NCBI GenBank assembly: GCA_038373885.1
Contig: JAWZYV010013186.1
Coordinates: 496,001-560,000 of the forward strand
Reading direction: 5' to 3'
Source of the DNA: Cheiracanthium punctorium
Taxonomy: Eukaryota; Arthropoda; Arachnida; Araneae; Cheiracanthiidae
Length of the DNA stretch: 64,000 nucleotides
The translations under genes and the position numbers were made by a program. This document shows, piece by piece, positions 20,935 through 31,767 of this stretch (position 1 is the stretch's first letter; every line of letters begins with the position of its first letter). The notes beneath the pieces were generated by a model. It saw nothing but the letters and a program-made list of their open reading frames with translations, was not told the origin of the DNA and ran no database searches.

Positions 20935-23671
20935 TGTGCAGTCGGCTGTCACTCGGATCACGTTCATGAAACGTCACATCGAAATTATCTGTTGCATTCA
21001 ACCCAGAAAAAGGGTATTAGAAATATTATGGTTATCCTTATAAGGTATGGTATATAAGTTATATGGTATATAAGTTATCCTTAATCGCTTCTAAACGTAA
21101 ATTGCTACTGGCAAGTTGAAGTCGAAGGTTCACTTAACCCATTCAAAACATTACAATCATTCAACAACTCTAATTTAATACATATTTTTGATGCTAAAGA
21201 TGGGATTTCACCCATCGACATACATTATGAAAACCTATTTGAGATCGCGCAGAATGAAATATCCGCCAAGATTCTGTCCAAATTTTCTGTTTGGTACAAA
21301 TAAGCAATCCCTCGTCTGCATTTTTTAATTAGCAGGGGGCGGGGGGGGGGGCAGATGAGGGTTGAAGGGCTGCGATTAACGTTTCTACCTACTTCAACGA
21401 TCAACAAGAAAATTCGAATCACGTTCTATAAATGTTTTCTAGTAGCAAACCCGAAGGAAAATTCACAATGACCCGGTTCATACAACACAACGCGAACCTC
21501 TCATAATGTATTATGTATTCAATAACAAAATTTTGATATACTGGTTGAACGGATTGAGCAGTATTTTGAATTTTTACTGGTCTACGTCATTTCTAAATGC
21601 TGTATTTTTACGGTAGACTAAAACTTTTCACAGCAAAATAAATTAAAGTTAAAGGATTCTCCCCTTCCCCCGTTGTGTGAGGGAAATATTACATAAAATT
21701 CCAATCGCTTATGCGTGGTAGAGTTACCCAGCTACCCAACTTTTTTCTAAAAGACTAGGGGCCAAGGCCCCCCGACTCGCTACGCTCGCTTTTCGTATGA
21801 GGGATTCGGCCCCTAATCAGGCTTATTCGTAAAAAAGACAAAATTTCAACAGACAAAACCCGAAGATTGGATCAGATAGAATGTTACTGAGCTAAGCTAC
21901 ACATTGCTTGGTTCTTGCATCTTCATTGGTACATAAAAATTTAAACTTCACACTACAGTAGACCCCCTACCCCTCATAACACGGAAGATATTTTGTTATG
22001 GGAATCCGTGTTGTACGGGTCCTGAGCTATACTCCACCTGGATTGCGGACTCCGCTTATAATCGCTGGAAAAATTATTTGCACTCCTCAGAAACACAATG
22101 ATATTTAATGTTGCCATTCAAAAGTTATATTAATTAGGAGCTAAAGCGTAATAAAATCAGAACATATGTTTCAGCTGTATTTTTAATAATGTAAAACCTA
22201 TTGGACACCTTGCGAATTTGCCACCCATGGCGATTTTTCATTATTTGGCGACTTGCGTACATGTAAAGTTAATAAAAGCTACGGAACAGATAGAATAGCC
22301 TGCCACCCATGGCGACTTTTCATTATTTGGCGATTTACACATGCTCACAACCTATATTTACTGTTCATTTAAGGTTACCGGAAAACCGTTATCCATATTT
22401 TCATTTACATAATCGTTTGCAGATTGGCGTACTTAACACCACGAATTATACCATCTCGTCGCGCTAGCAAATATCCAAAGTGTACTATAACTGCTATAAT
22501 GGCATAGTTAACGCCGCCCAATATTTCTACTGGTAGCAAATAATCCAGCTGGACGAGAACCGGCTTTAAAATAATCTGCATTTTAATTATTTTTCATTTT
22601 CAAGATATTAGTTATTCTGTTTTGGAAAAACGAATAATCGCTCATTCTAAACTCCTGTTGTCTAAGCGAACTTACTATTTGAAAATTGTCAACTTTGTGT
22701 AACACATTTTGAGTTACTTATTTCATATAGTTTTTATTTTGGCGTAAAATGGGCGTAATTCTAACTCATGTTTGTAAATTTCACGCGATTCTAGATACTT
22801 GGAAACGCTTTGTTGCAAAGGAATGAATGATTTTATGCCAAATCTGGCAACCATTAGGTTTATTTTTTCAGTTTTTTATTAATATCTTCTAAAATAATTC
22901 GATTTTCGAAATTTAAATCAGCTTAGCAGGTTCCTCGGAATTTTTCGAATCTGTGGGCACCTTAGTCGAAACTCAAATCTCCACGGTTTAGGAGGAGATA
23001 CGCTGACAAGCTTTTGACAGCGGCGGCGACAGCGGCCTTTACTTTTTTTTAGAATAGAGAGATATATCCGATATTCCTAGAAAAATAGTGTAAAATTAAT
23101 ATCTTACGGTAAATATTGTATTCCCGGTTCTAATTCATTATGTCGATTAAGACAAAACTACCAGCAAAGTTACGGCTATCTGCAAGATAGGGACTTAAAG
23201 GGTTTTTAACGCGTTCTCTCATTATATCTCGAGAAAACCGCCCATAACTGTAGACCGTTAGATCGATAGCTGCATGACAGGCCAGATCCTCGGACCTTCA
23301 CACTACAGCCATCTACCAGTCTTTAGTGTCTTATTCATTCGGTTCGGCCAAACAGTATGACCCACACATGATCAGGGCCGTGCACAGAAAGAAATTTCGG
23401 GGAAGATCCTAACGGTGGAATCGGCAGAATTTTTCACAAAAAGACGTCATTAATTTATTAACAAAAACCGCAATTTTTTTTTGGGGGGGGGATCCGGAAC
23501 CCCTGGACTACCCCCCTGGGTTCGGCCTTTTACATGATTGATTGCGCACTGTATAAGAGAGTTTCGATGTCACATTTCATTCCTGGAGGATACATTACAT
23601 GAAAGACGTGTATCTGTCGGTTTATTCGTTGTTTTGGAGAACAGATGCCACTCTAAAAACTTATTTTTATT
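20935..23671. other. Spacer with pogo-like and other repeat fragments
   Basis: No gene is supported. An ACAGTAGACCCCC word near 21955 resembles a pogo/Tigger terminus. A short tandem duplication lies at 22220. Around 23240–23345 a diverged copy of a dispersed repeat (CCGTTAGATCG … AGTGTCTTAT) is shared with 26770 and 41880. G-runs occur near 21335 and 23478. Confidence 0.45.
22220..22345. repeat. 82-bp-period duplication
   Basis: GCCACCCATGGCGATTTTTC followed by ATTATTTGGCGA occurs at 22220 and again at 22302 with one change. Intervening sequence differs. Confidence 0.7.
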
Positions 23672-24274
23672 CAGGGTGTCTACCGCTCCGGAAAATCCGG
23701 AAAGTCTGGAAAAAGCCGGGAAATTGGAAAATGGGTTCGGAAAGTCTGGAAAAAACCTGGAAATTGGATAATGGGTCCGGAAAATTCACCAAAAGAATAA
23801 CTTTTTTTTCGTTTCGTGTCCTTTTTTCCCCCCGCTTTTTCCCGCTTTCTCTCCAATTGTCAGACTGGAAACCAAAAGCAACTGTAACACATTTTTCGGA
23901 CCGCGAAAGCATCTAACGATGTGTTTGTATAAGGAAGGAAAAATGGGGGCTCATCCATCGTGACGGGAGGGTAAAAGACAAATTAGCTTACTTGGTAACT
24001 TATGGCTTAGGACACTATTTCCAAGAACGGTTAGTTAATTCTATCAGAATGTGCGACTACTTCTGTTTCTCAATTGATGAAAGCTTAATCCTGTATACTT
24101 CAGTTAAAATTGATTTCAAGAAGTTGTACAAATATGCAAATATAAAGACAAGGGAGGGGTCATTGTGCAATTTCCCAAAGTAAAATGCACTGGTCAGGAA
24201 TTTTTTTCCCGGGACCTCCCAAATGTCAGGAAAAAGTCCAGAAATTGACTTTCAGAAATTTGGTAGACACCCTG
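23672..24274. mobile_element. MITE with CAGGGTGTCTACC ends, 603 bp
   Basis: Left CAGGGTGTCTACCGC and right GGTAGACACCCTG are inverted. Next to each end, GGAAA-type repeats (CCGGAAAGTCTGGAAAAA and, reversed, AGGAAAAAGTCCAGAAATTG) recur. Flanking TTATT is identical on both sides (23667–23671 and 24275–24279). The style resembles non-autonomous hAT-related families, but the 5-bp flanks do not fit an 8-bp duplication. Confidence 0.8.
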
Positions 24275-24585
24275 TTATTGGAACCGTCAGTCTCAGAACA
24301 CATGGTTAAAACTGATCTATTATGGCATTCTTGCTGAAATATTCATCACTTATACGAGGAATACGAAAAAGAGACTAACGGTCGTTAAATATTTATGAAT
24401 TCTATTGTTCTGTACAAACATTAGAAAATTTTCTAAATCTGCTTTTGTGCGTTTTGAATTTTTTTTTTAATTTATGAAAAATGTACAACTTTGTTACACT
24501 CAAACATCTGAAATAAAAATTTGAGATCATATGACTGAAATGAGAAAGGTTATGTCAAATGTCATTTGTTTAAAGAAACTAAATA

Positions 24586-25259
24586 TCAGGTTGTAACGAA
24601 AGTTTTCCGCCATATCTGCCTGAAAAACTAACTTTTAACTTATTAGATAACTGTATTTGAACTTTCGGTACCAAACCTGCACAGTGTCACATGATACAAC
24701 AATAGTACTTAAAGCTGTACTCATAATTTGTTGATGCTGACTTTTTGCAACACAACTGGAAGTTAATGATGGTTCTAATCCTCTAGAGCTATAGTTCCAT
24801 TTGAAACACCTTGTACTTAACCCATTTGTGCCTGGATATTTTTGCGACTTTCTTCGATTTTTACTGATAACAGAAATAATAGATAAATTTCTGATGTCAG
24901 CTTCTTGAACAAGGGATGATTTCTTTTAAAATCACTATGCACAAAAATCGAAATATCAACATCCTACTCGGTCATGTTAAAATATTTTGTAGAGTTGAGG
25001 CTCAATACTCATGAATAAAGGCTAGGAAAAATAAATAACGTTTTCGACTAATAGCGAAAATGCCGTCCCAAAAAAGGGACACTAGGCATAAATGGGTTAA
25101 TTATAACTATATTTTTTAGAGATTTCACAACACAGTGTTATAAAGTAAGCCTCTTTCTTTCAAATGTCAAAAATCGTTCGACAAAATATGAGCCATACGC
25201 CAACGCGAGCTGTGTTCTGACGATATTTGCGGTGGCGGGAAACTTTCGTTACAACCTAA
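24586..25259. mobile_element. mariner-type element, internally deleted, with nested piggyBac-like MITE
   Basis: The ends TCAGGTTGTAACGAAAG and (reverse) TTAGGTTGTAACGAAAGTTT are inverted and flanked by TA at 24584–24585 and 25260–25261. With the nested insertion removed, the body is about 390 bp and matches the element at 58581 in reverse orientation. No transposase frame survives in this copy. Confidence 0.85.
24817..25100. mobile_element. piggyBac-like MITE (TTAACCCATTT ends), 284 bp
   Basis: Both boundaries are TTAA. The inverted ends read CCCATTTGTGCCTGG and CCCATTTATGCCTAG. A second copy at 57481–57763 is in reverse orientation. TTAA target specificity and CCC-type ends are typical of piggyBac. 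The related mariner copy at 58581 shows the unoccupied TTAA (near 58744). Confidence 0.9.
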
Positions 25260-25616
25260 TATTTTTTCACGTTCTTTTACGCTGTTGGGATGAAAGTGCG
25301 CGTTCAGTTTAGACGCATGGACACACCTAGGAAAATATCTTTGAAATCAAGCATGTAATGGGCACCAATAGCCGCGAGCATGCGCATTCAACCCCCCCCC
25401 CCTTTCTCTGCGAGAGTTGAACTAACTCTCGCAACTAGGTTCCACTTTCTTAGCTCTTAGTTGAATGATCTTACAGGTGCAGTTCTATATAAGAGGGGGT
25501 TGAGTATCTACTTTCAAGCACTTCGTATAAATGATTAATTCTGATGCAAGTGCATTACAACACTTGCAATAAGCAATGAAACAGAGTAAGATGGGGTAAG
25601 TGGAGACAGCATTTCA

Positions 25617-25834
25617 CAGGGTTCGTACGGATCCTTGATTTGCGAGAATCCCGAAGTTTTGAAATAATGTTGTATAATGGGTCAGATATTTAAAAGGCCG
25701 TTTTTTTTTTTTTTTTTTTTTTTTTTAAATAAGACACTGAAAGAAGTTCTCGAGTATCTCAAATAGTACGGCATTTTAGGACACTTTTTCAGAAGTTCGG
25801 AATTTTAGCAAATTAAGGACCGGTACGAACCCTG
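25617..25834. mobile_element. MITE with CAGGGTTCGTAC ends
   Basis: The ends CAGGGTTCGTACGGATCCTT and (reverse) CAGGGTTCGTACCGGTCCTT are near-identical inverted repeats. A run of about 26 T lies inside. The 8-bp flanks do not match, perhaps because the neighbouring palindrome at 25834 disturbed the right side. Confidence 0.75.
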
Positions 25835-26563
25835 TAGTCTAAGAGCCAGCGACCGCCAGACCTTCGTCATAGTATAAAAGCTGAAACTTTCTCTGCGCAT
25901 ACCCCCCCCCCAACAGAGGTAGGAACCATCGGCCACTATAAAGTTTGGATGATCGTGGCTTTGTCAGGTAACAGGTGGCAAAGGTGTATAAAATTGCAGA
26001 AAATTTTCTTCATTTCATAAAGCTTCATTTTTTATAGGTTCTTCTTCGCAGTACTAGAAATCACTTTATCCCTTGCCAGACACTTTTCCATCGTGGCAAA
26101 CCCCCGCTAGACAATCTCAAAGTCATGGAAAACGTAATTCTATTACGAGCGCGCTGCAGCATCGTAAGAAAGTTCAGAAGTAGCAGTATAAAATGTGCTT
26201 GGCACTTTGCGACAGCTTGACGTACTTCGTCGCGGGAGTTTACGAACACAACAGTTTTCCATGACTCCCGTTGATTTTTTGAGATTGTCTGGCGGGGGTT
26301 TGCCACGATGGAAAAGTGTCTGGCAAGGGATCAAGTGATTTCTAGTACTGCGACAAAGAACATACAAAAAAATTAAGCTTTATGAAATGACGAAAATTTT
26401 CTGCAATTTTATACACCTTTACCACCTGTTACCTGCCAAAGCCACGATCCTCCAAACTTTAGGGTGGCCGATGGTTCCTACCTCTGTTGGGGGGGTATGC
26501 GCAGAGAAAGTTTCAGCTTTTATACTAGGACGAAGGTCTGGCGGCCGCTGGCTCTTGCTCTAC
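25834..26563. repeat. Large inverted repeat, arms about 300 bp, loop about 113 bp
   Basis: The arm from 25834 to about 26132 (AAGAGCCAGCGACCGCCAGA … CAAACCCCCGC) is repeated in reverse at about 26246–26563. The arms are around 95% alike by eye. The left arm lacks about 13 bp present in the right. The inner edge of the right arm is exactly where segmental duplication unit A begins. Confidence 0.85.
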
Positions 26564-27165
26564 TGTTTTAGCATAACCAAACTTTATGCTAAAGTAAGTT
26601 TGCTAAATCATGTCATTTAGGAAAAATTGAAATTAGGTCTCGTGTCTCACTGCTGTTGTGTTGCGCCAAAGCTATGCAAGGACTACTTGCCTACGAGGGG
26701 TGAGGGGGGGAAGGTACCTTGGTCGCAGGACTTTAAGATGTTCTAACGTGTATCCACGTTACATCGGCAGACATCAGACCTGAACTGCCGCCCGTTAGAT
26801 CGCCAGCCGCGTAGTAAGTCAAAATGCTGCACCTCGGCATTTCGGCCGTCTACCACGTTCAGTGTCTTATCTTCTCGGCTTTCTTTCTACATGTGCTGTA
26901 AGGGACAAGGACACCGACTCCCCTTGCCCTCCCCCTCCCATAATATTTCAAAACTTACATTTTTGCACACAGAAACATTTGCCTATAACGGGGAGTTTTA
27001 CATTACGGGGTAAAAATATAGAGTAAATTCAGTCAAGGTGACACATTTAGCTCTATCTTTGGGTATGTGGAAAGACTAGTCAATATTTCTCAATGCACCG
27101 ATGATAGAATTCGGGGTGGGTCAGTAGAAAGCTGTAGTGAAAGAACTCCGAATTAAAATTCCCTT

Positions 27166-27921
27166 GAGTGAAAAATCACTCAATACTGGTGTTAAACGAT
27201 AACATAGGCGCACCCACGGGGGGGCTATGGGGGCTGAAGCCCCCCCTAAAGGTAAAAAGTTAGAAGTGAAAAGTGTTAAAAAAGTGAAAATTGTCGCTAA
27301 TTAATTTTTTTAGTTCTTTCTTTCTTTCTTTTATTGTCCTCAAATTATTTCTAACCAAAAAGGACATTTAAAAAAGTTTTTAAATAAATGCTTACAGTTA
27401 GTTGAAACACTGTTACACACGGTTACAATGTCACTCAAAAGATCAGATAATTATTTATGACTAAGGAGTTACATTGCTTGTGTTCTATGGGACAGTCAAG
27501 TGATACCGAATATTTTGACGTTATAAGAGAGTTTAACTAACCGAGGTCACTATGACCGAGTTCAGCAGTATTTGTATGTAGTCAAGCCCCCCCCCCCCAA
27601 ACTAAAATCCTGGGTGCGCCACTGAACGATAAAGTAATTAAACAACTTTGTAAAAACACACAAGTAGTAATAGGTAAGAGGATACGCACGTTTCGTTCAA
27701 AAATTGTTTTGAACTTCATCAGTCCAAGCCCTTCGTCGTAAAGAACACAGGGAACTGAAAAGAGATCTAAGTTCTCTTTTCTAAATCTCTTCAGTTCCCC
27801 GTGTTCTTTACGACGAAGGGCTTGGACTGATGAAGTTCAAAACAATTTTTGAACGAAACGTGCGTATCCTCTTACCTATTACTTCTTATGTGTGTTTTTT
27901 ACAAAGTTGTTTAATTACTTT
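27166..27921. mobile_element. Foldback retroelement fragment (Penelope-like candidate), unit A only
   Basis: The insertion is absent from unit B and is flanked by an 11-bp duplication AAAATTCCCTT (27155–27165 and 27922–27932). Unit B has a single related TTAATTTCCCTT, so the duplication was made at integration. The core is a palindrome with its centre near 27776. Its right arm carries CTGATGA (27827–27833), a pairable GTTCAAAA/TTTTGAAC stem, and GAAAC (27855–27859), a hammerhead-ribozyme-like arrangement. The left arm has the same in reverse. Penelope-like elements are known to carry hammerhead motifs in their terminal repeats. No reverse transcriptase remains, so the class is inferred. A hAT-like MITE is nested at 27203–27624. 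Confidence 0.7.
27203..27624. mobile_element. hAT-like MITE, 422 bp, copy 2 (nested)
   Basis: Ends CATAGGCGCACCCACGG and (reverse) CAGTGGCGCACCCAGG; perfect 8-bp duplication AACGATAA (27195–27202 and 27625–27632). It lies inside the foldback element. The uninterrupted ACGATAAAGTAATTAAA junction is visible in the relative at 10171. Reverse-oriented copy at 8898. Confidence 0.93.
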
Positions 27922-28909
27922 AAAATTCCCTTGGTTTATCTAAAATAGAAATTTTTTGGGGGGCATTACAAAATGGATAGTAGAAAATTCATTTTAAACA
28001 TTTCTATTTAATCACAATTACACAAGTTTGTTTAGAGACGTAAAATTAAACAATTTAAAATTAACGTCGTTCATTTGCTGCATCAACGCATGTCAAAACC
28101 TAGAGTTCTCTTAAAGTGAGCTTGAGGTTCCTTTCAAATTATAAAATGTATTCGTACTGCCGACATTACAAGCATTAAAAGTTCTGAAATAACACTCTGG
28201 TGAAAGTCCGCATCACCCATCCTATCAGCTCGTCAGTGACGTACGCAAGGGGGGGGGCAGGTCAAACCCTTACCAAGTATTTTAAGCCTAAAGTCCATGC
28301 TTTTTTTTTTTTACGAAAATGATTATGCCTAAGAAACATGTCTGCAACTCGCAAAATAATTATTTGAGTTACGACGTTAGCAGTAAATGAGAGATATATA
28401 TAAACACAGCTTACAGATGCATGGAAAAATGAAGCCTGCTAATTTTTCTACACCTAGAACTGAATACTTTGTATTGTAAGCAGGCTAAGCAAAGAACCGA
28501 GCTGAAATTGGAATAGGCCATAGAGCTACCGTCTAAAGTGGGAAGCTGTGTGTGAATGAGATAACTAAGACAGATTCTATGCAAAGAAAATTTATTACAT
28601 GCTCAAATAATTTCCGTTAAACAAGTTTTTTTTGGGTGGAGCTATGGTATTTAAAAGCAACTAGTCACTAATATTTAGACTTCGTATCGACAGATATGTC
28701 CAATTATTCAGGAATGATATTTGCCAGACATGAAAACCAATACGTCTCAATTAGTTTATGTATTGCCGAATTTATTTTGAAATGATCCTTTCCAAAATAG
28801 GTCTTGTCTATAAAGATCCAGAGTTAATTCTCCCTGCTAAGCGATCATGCTTTTTTTTAAATAGCTCTAACTTTAAGTAATGCCAATTTACAAATTGCCC
28901 TTACCTTAT

Positions 28910-29115
28910 TTCACCCTTTCAGTCCCAGCTATGCCGATTGGGATCAACATTCACGAGATTTATTTACATTTTTGTTGAATTCGAGATACTTTAAAATTTT
29001 CTGAACTCCAAGTACTGCGTTGTACAAGGAAGATACAAGCCCATTTTAAAGAAAAATTCGAGGAACTTGCGAACATTATGTCCCAATGATGCCGACTGGA
29101 ATCTTAAAGGGTTAA
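28910..29115. mobile_element. piggyBac-like MITE (unit A copy)
   Basis: CCCTTTCAGTCCCAGC at the left and, reversed, CCCTTTAAGATTCCAGTCGG at the right, bounded by TTCA and TTAA. The internal word CCCAATGATGCCGACTGG mirrors CTATGCCGATTGGGAT. It is also present in unit B (43765–43967), so it predates the duplication. Confidence 0.65.
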
Positions 29116-29631
29116 GCGGTTAAAACACTTGAGTGAAAAATTTTAGAGGCTGGGTTTCTGCATTTTTTTTTTTTTTTTTTAAGACTAGGAATTTTTCTAA
29201 AAGTTTCACGATACTAGGTGTTATCTACATAGTGCAGTTATGGAGTAATAGTTTCCAGCTAGTGTTTAACACAACCTTTTTTTAAACAAGACTTAAGAAT
29301 TCCTGTAGTTTAAAAATTAACAGCTTTAAGAGCAGAAATTTTGCCAATTGCCTCATTCTCGTCTTTATTGTTTTCTTCACTTTAACACGATTGTAGCAGT
29401 AAGAAATTTCCGATATCAACCTAGAAAAAATTTTACACTTCAGTTGCTCATGTTGAGGAATTTTGTGGAATTTAATACTAAAACTAGGAAACCTAACGTT
29501 TACAAATTTTAGAGACCGATGCTAAAAATTGAGGGTCCCCTAAGAGGGAAGTTAAGCACAAGGGTCAAACTTACATTTAAAAGCACGACATAGCTTTACT
29601 TTTACCAGAGATTCACTGATCACTGATTCGT

Positions 29632-29895
29632 CACTGTTAAAACAGTAACGATTTTGGTTCTGAACTCACAAGCTTCCCGTAGATGTTAAAAGAATTTTGA
29701 TTTTTATGCGAAAGTTCTGCACTGACAAACTTAACTGTCGCTTGCCGGTATTTTTGTTTGCCGTTACTACTCTCCCCTCCCCTCTTCCAAAAATAATTTA
29801 AATTCCCACGTACAATTTGAGGATAGTTTTATTCGAAAGTCACGTCAACACCGTTTATTACTTCATCCTTAAAAGTTTGATAATCTTTAAATAGT
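29632..29895. repeat. Dispersed 260-bp repeat, A-specific copy
   Basis: It begins CACTGTTAAAACAGT and ends near AAAGTTTGATAATC. It matches 33722–33970 and 47999–48255 inside intron 2 of the two gene copies. Unit B lacks it at this position and instead has a short inverted segment (44437–44463). Confidence 0.8.
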
Positions 29896-30268
29896 CGATC
29901 CAAACACCGTTAAAGGAATTGGCAACAACTTTAAATATCTCTAACGTAATGTGCAGCTTTGACAAGTTTGTGTTCGAAATTATCGCAAAAACGCTGCAAT
30001 CATTTTTTATACCAATGTTAATCCTAACGCTAGTATTTTGTGTAGAGTAAATTTACAAGCGACTACAGTAATTACTCATAAATACACCCATCAATCACCA
30101 TTTTAATCATTACACAAATTTCGTCACATTTCCATAAAAATATTGTCAAGAAACTGCGCATAAAAAATCCATCCATCAAGAAGCATCTTAAAACTACACT
30201 AAAAATTTCAAAATTAAAAATTCAAAGTCCATGTTTAAAATGTTCTTAAGCTTAGTCCAGAAAGCAAA

Positions 30269-31695
30269 CTAAGCGTCATCTTTACGAGGTGGGTGCTCCG
30301 ACTCTTTGGCCGTGTCCGGACTGCAACTGACGACAGACACTGGATCCTGTTCGCTATCACTTTCCTCCGTTTCGACGTTCTGAGGAGGGGCATCGACAGT
30401 ACCTTCCTCCGTTTCGACGTTCTGAGGAGGGGCATCGACAGTACCTTCCTCCGTTTCGACGTTCTGAGGAGGGGCATCGACAGTACCTTCCTCCGTTTCG
30501 ACGTTCTGAGGAGGGGCATCGACAGTACCTTCCTCCGTTTCGACGTTCTGAGGAGGGGCATCGACAGTACCTTCCTCCGTTTCGACGTTCCGATGAGGGG
30601 CATCGACAGTACCTTCCTCCGTTTCGACGTTCCGATGAGGGGCATCGACAGTACCTTCCTCCGTTTCGACGTTCCGATGAGGGGCATCGACAGTACCTTC
30701 CGGAGCCGCACCACCAGCAGCTGCTGCTGCCGTCAGGACGTCTATACCTTGCTGCAGACACTCGCTCGCCGCGGTGATGTCCGGAATGGGAAGGAGAGAG
30801 TCACTCTCGACAGACTGGCAGAGAAGTTCTGGGTAGGGCTCGTCTTCAGAGCTGGCCCGCTCGCAGGAGTCTACCGAAGAATCCTTGGAGATCTTCCTCT
30901 TGGGCACGGCACCGGTTCTAGACGCATCGACCGACTTGCTGCTGGACGGGATCGGTACGGGAATGGCGCACGTCACGCCGAATCGCCGCCGCCTTTCGGG
31001 CCTCTCGATGGGCAAGATGTCCGACTCGGACGTCGGAGATATCCTCGAAAGCGTTCCCTGGAGGCAAGGCAGCACGGGCGAAATGTTCTGCGCGTGCGAG
31101 TCTGACGCGGCCTCCGCACGAGACTGAAACGACGCGAAAGAATATACAGAACCCAAGCCCCTGTCTGATATTCCAGAAAACGACGACGTCTCCGGCGAAT
31201 AGTTCCCGGCGTACGCTTCGTTGATGGGCACCGTGGGGGCACTGGACACCGAGTGCCGAGGGTCGCCAATGGCTCCGAACATCGGGTGGGAGGGATTATC
31301 GCCCCTCAAGTTGAAGAATTCGTCCGCTGGCCTGTCCACTCCGACGATGGCCCCCGCCTGATTCAGCAAAGGGGGGTCGGGATTTGGCCCCTCCTGCTGC
31401 TGCTGCTCGCGCACTGGATCTCCGCCCATCGAGCCGAGGTCCGAATAGGGCCCCGGAGATTGTCGGCCCTCCGAGTAGTGCCTCTGGGCCCTGTGCCTGT
31501 GTCGCCCTCCTTCGGGGCGCGTCCAGAACGCCAGGTCGTCGTGGTTGAAGAACTTCCTGAAGACGTCCACCTTACCGGAATGGAGCCCGCTCCTGTCGAG
31601 GGCGGTCGCCTGGATCTGCAGCCGCCTCGCCTTCTCGGCCAACTCTTCCTCGGTTTCCGCGACGGGCTCTTCACGATTTTCTCCTCCTGTAGCTC
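30269..31695 (-). CDS. Duplicated gene, copy A, exon 3 (C-terminal 475 codons)
   Basis: I do not recognise this protein. The exon starts at an acceptor (CTTGTCTAATTACAG|GAGC) and ends at the TAG-equivalent stop near 30269. It is GC-rich in AT-rich surroundings. The product is polar and probably disordered: an EE-rich segment (VAETEEELAEKARRLQ), a QQQQ stretch, Ser/Pro-rich parts, basic motifs (ERPERRRRFG, PKRKISK), and eight 14-aa repeats (GTVDAPPQNVETEE type) before an acidic tail. No membrane segment or signal is seen. The frame joins exon 2 at phase 1, giving 582 aa. An alternative is an upstream in-frame ATG at 31726 (MSDESACLITG) with a good AAAATG context, giving 485 aa from an alternative start. 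ATTAAA at 30102–30107 is a plausible poly-A signal. Confidence 0.82.
30361..30697 (-). repeat. 42-bp coding minisatellite, 8 units (copy A)
   Basis: Eight contiguous 42-bp units each encode 14 aa. Three units encode APHRN and five APPQN. Unit B has only two units (one of each type), and the difference of 252 bp accounts exactly for the 84-residue length difference. Confidence 0.95.
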
Positions 31696-31767
31696 CTGTA
31701 ATTAGACAAGCGGACTCGTCAGACATTTTGGTTCGCTGCTTATAATTTATGAAATTAAATAGAATTT

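Larger units (their letters stand above)
27933..30268. other. Unit A downstream flank of the duplicated gene
   Basis: No coding region other than the gene beginning at 30269. The stretch has a CAGTGACGTACGCAAGG word near 28233 (hAT-like end, also in unit B), a TTAA-type MITE at 28910, the dispersed repeat at 29632, and a minus-strand ATTAAA poly-A candidate at 30102–30107 that is conserved in unit B. Confidence 0.6.

Noticed and set aside
23366..23530. hAT-like MITE starting CAGGGCCGTGCACAG
   Set aside because: No convincing inverted right end or flanking duplication was found.
23599..23916. 105-codon and 81-codon overlapping frames near 23.7 kb
   Set aside because: They are composed of the GGAAA-type subterminal repeats of the MITE at 23672–24274.
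26061..26620. Frames of 74–81 codons in the palindrome at 25834–26563
   Set aside because: They occur in mirrored form in both arms and are not conserved as protein.
30235..30761. Alternative minus frames with KVLSMPLLRTSKRR or RYCRCPSSERRNGG repeats
   Set aside because: A 42-bp repeat is open in several frames. Only the frame continuous with the rest of exon 3 is supported.
30293..31705. Long plus-strand frames over exon 3 (and at 44835–46007)
   Set aside because: Both arise from GC-rich codon structure and the 42-bp repeat read in reverse. The minus-strand frame has matching splice signals and is conserved in frame between copies.
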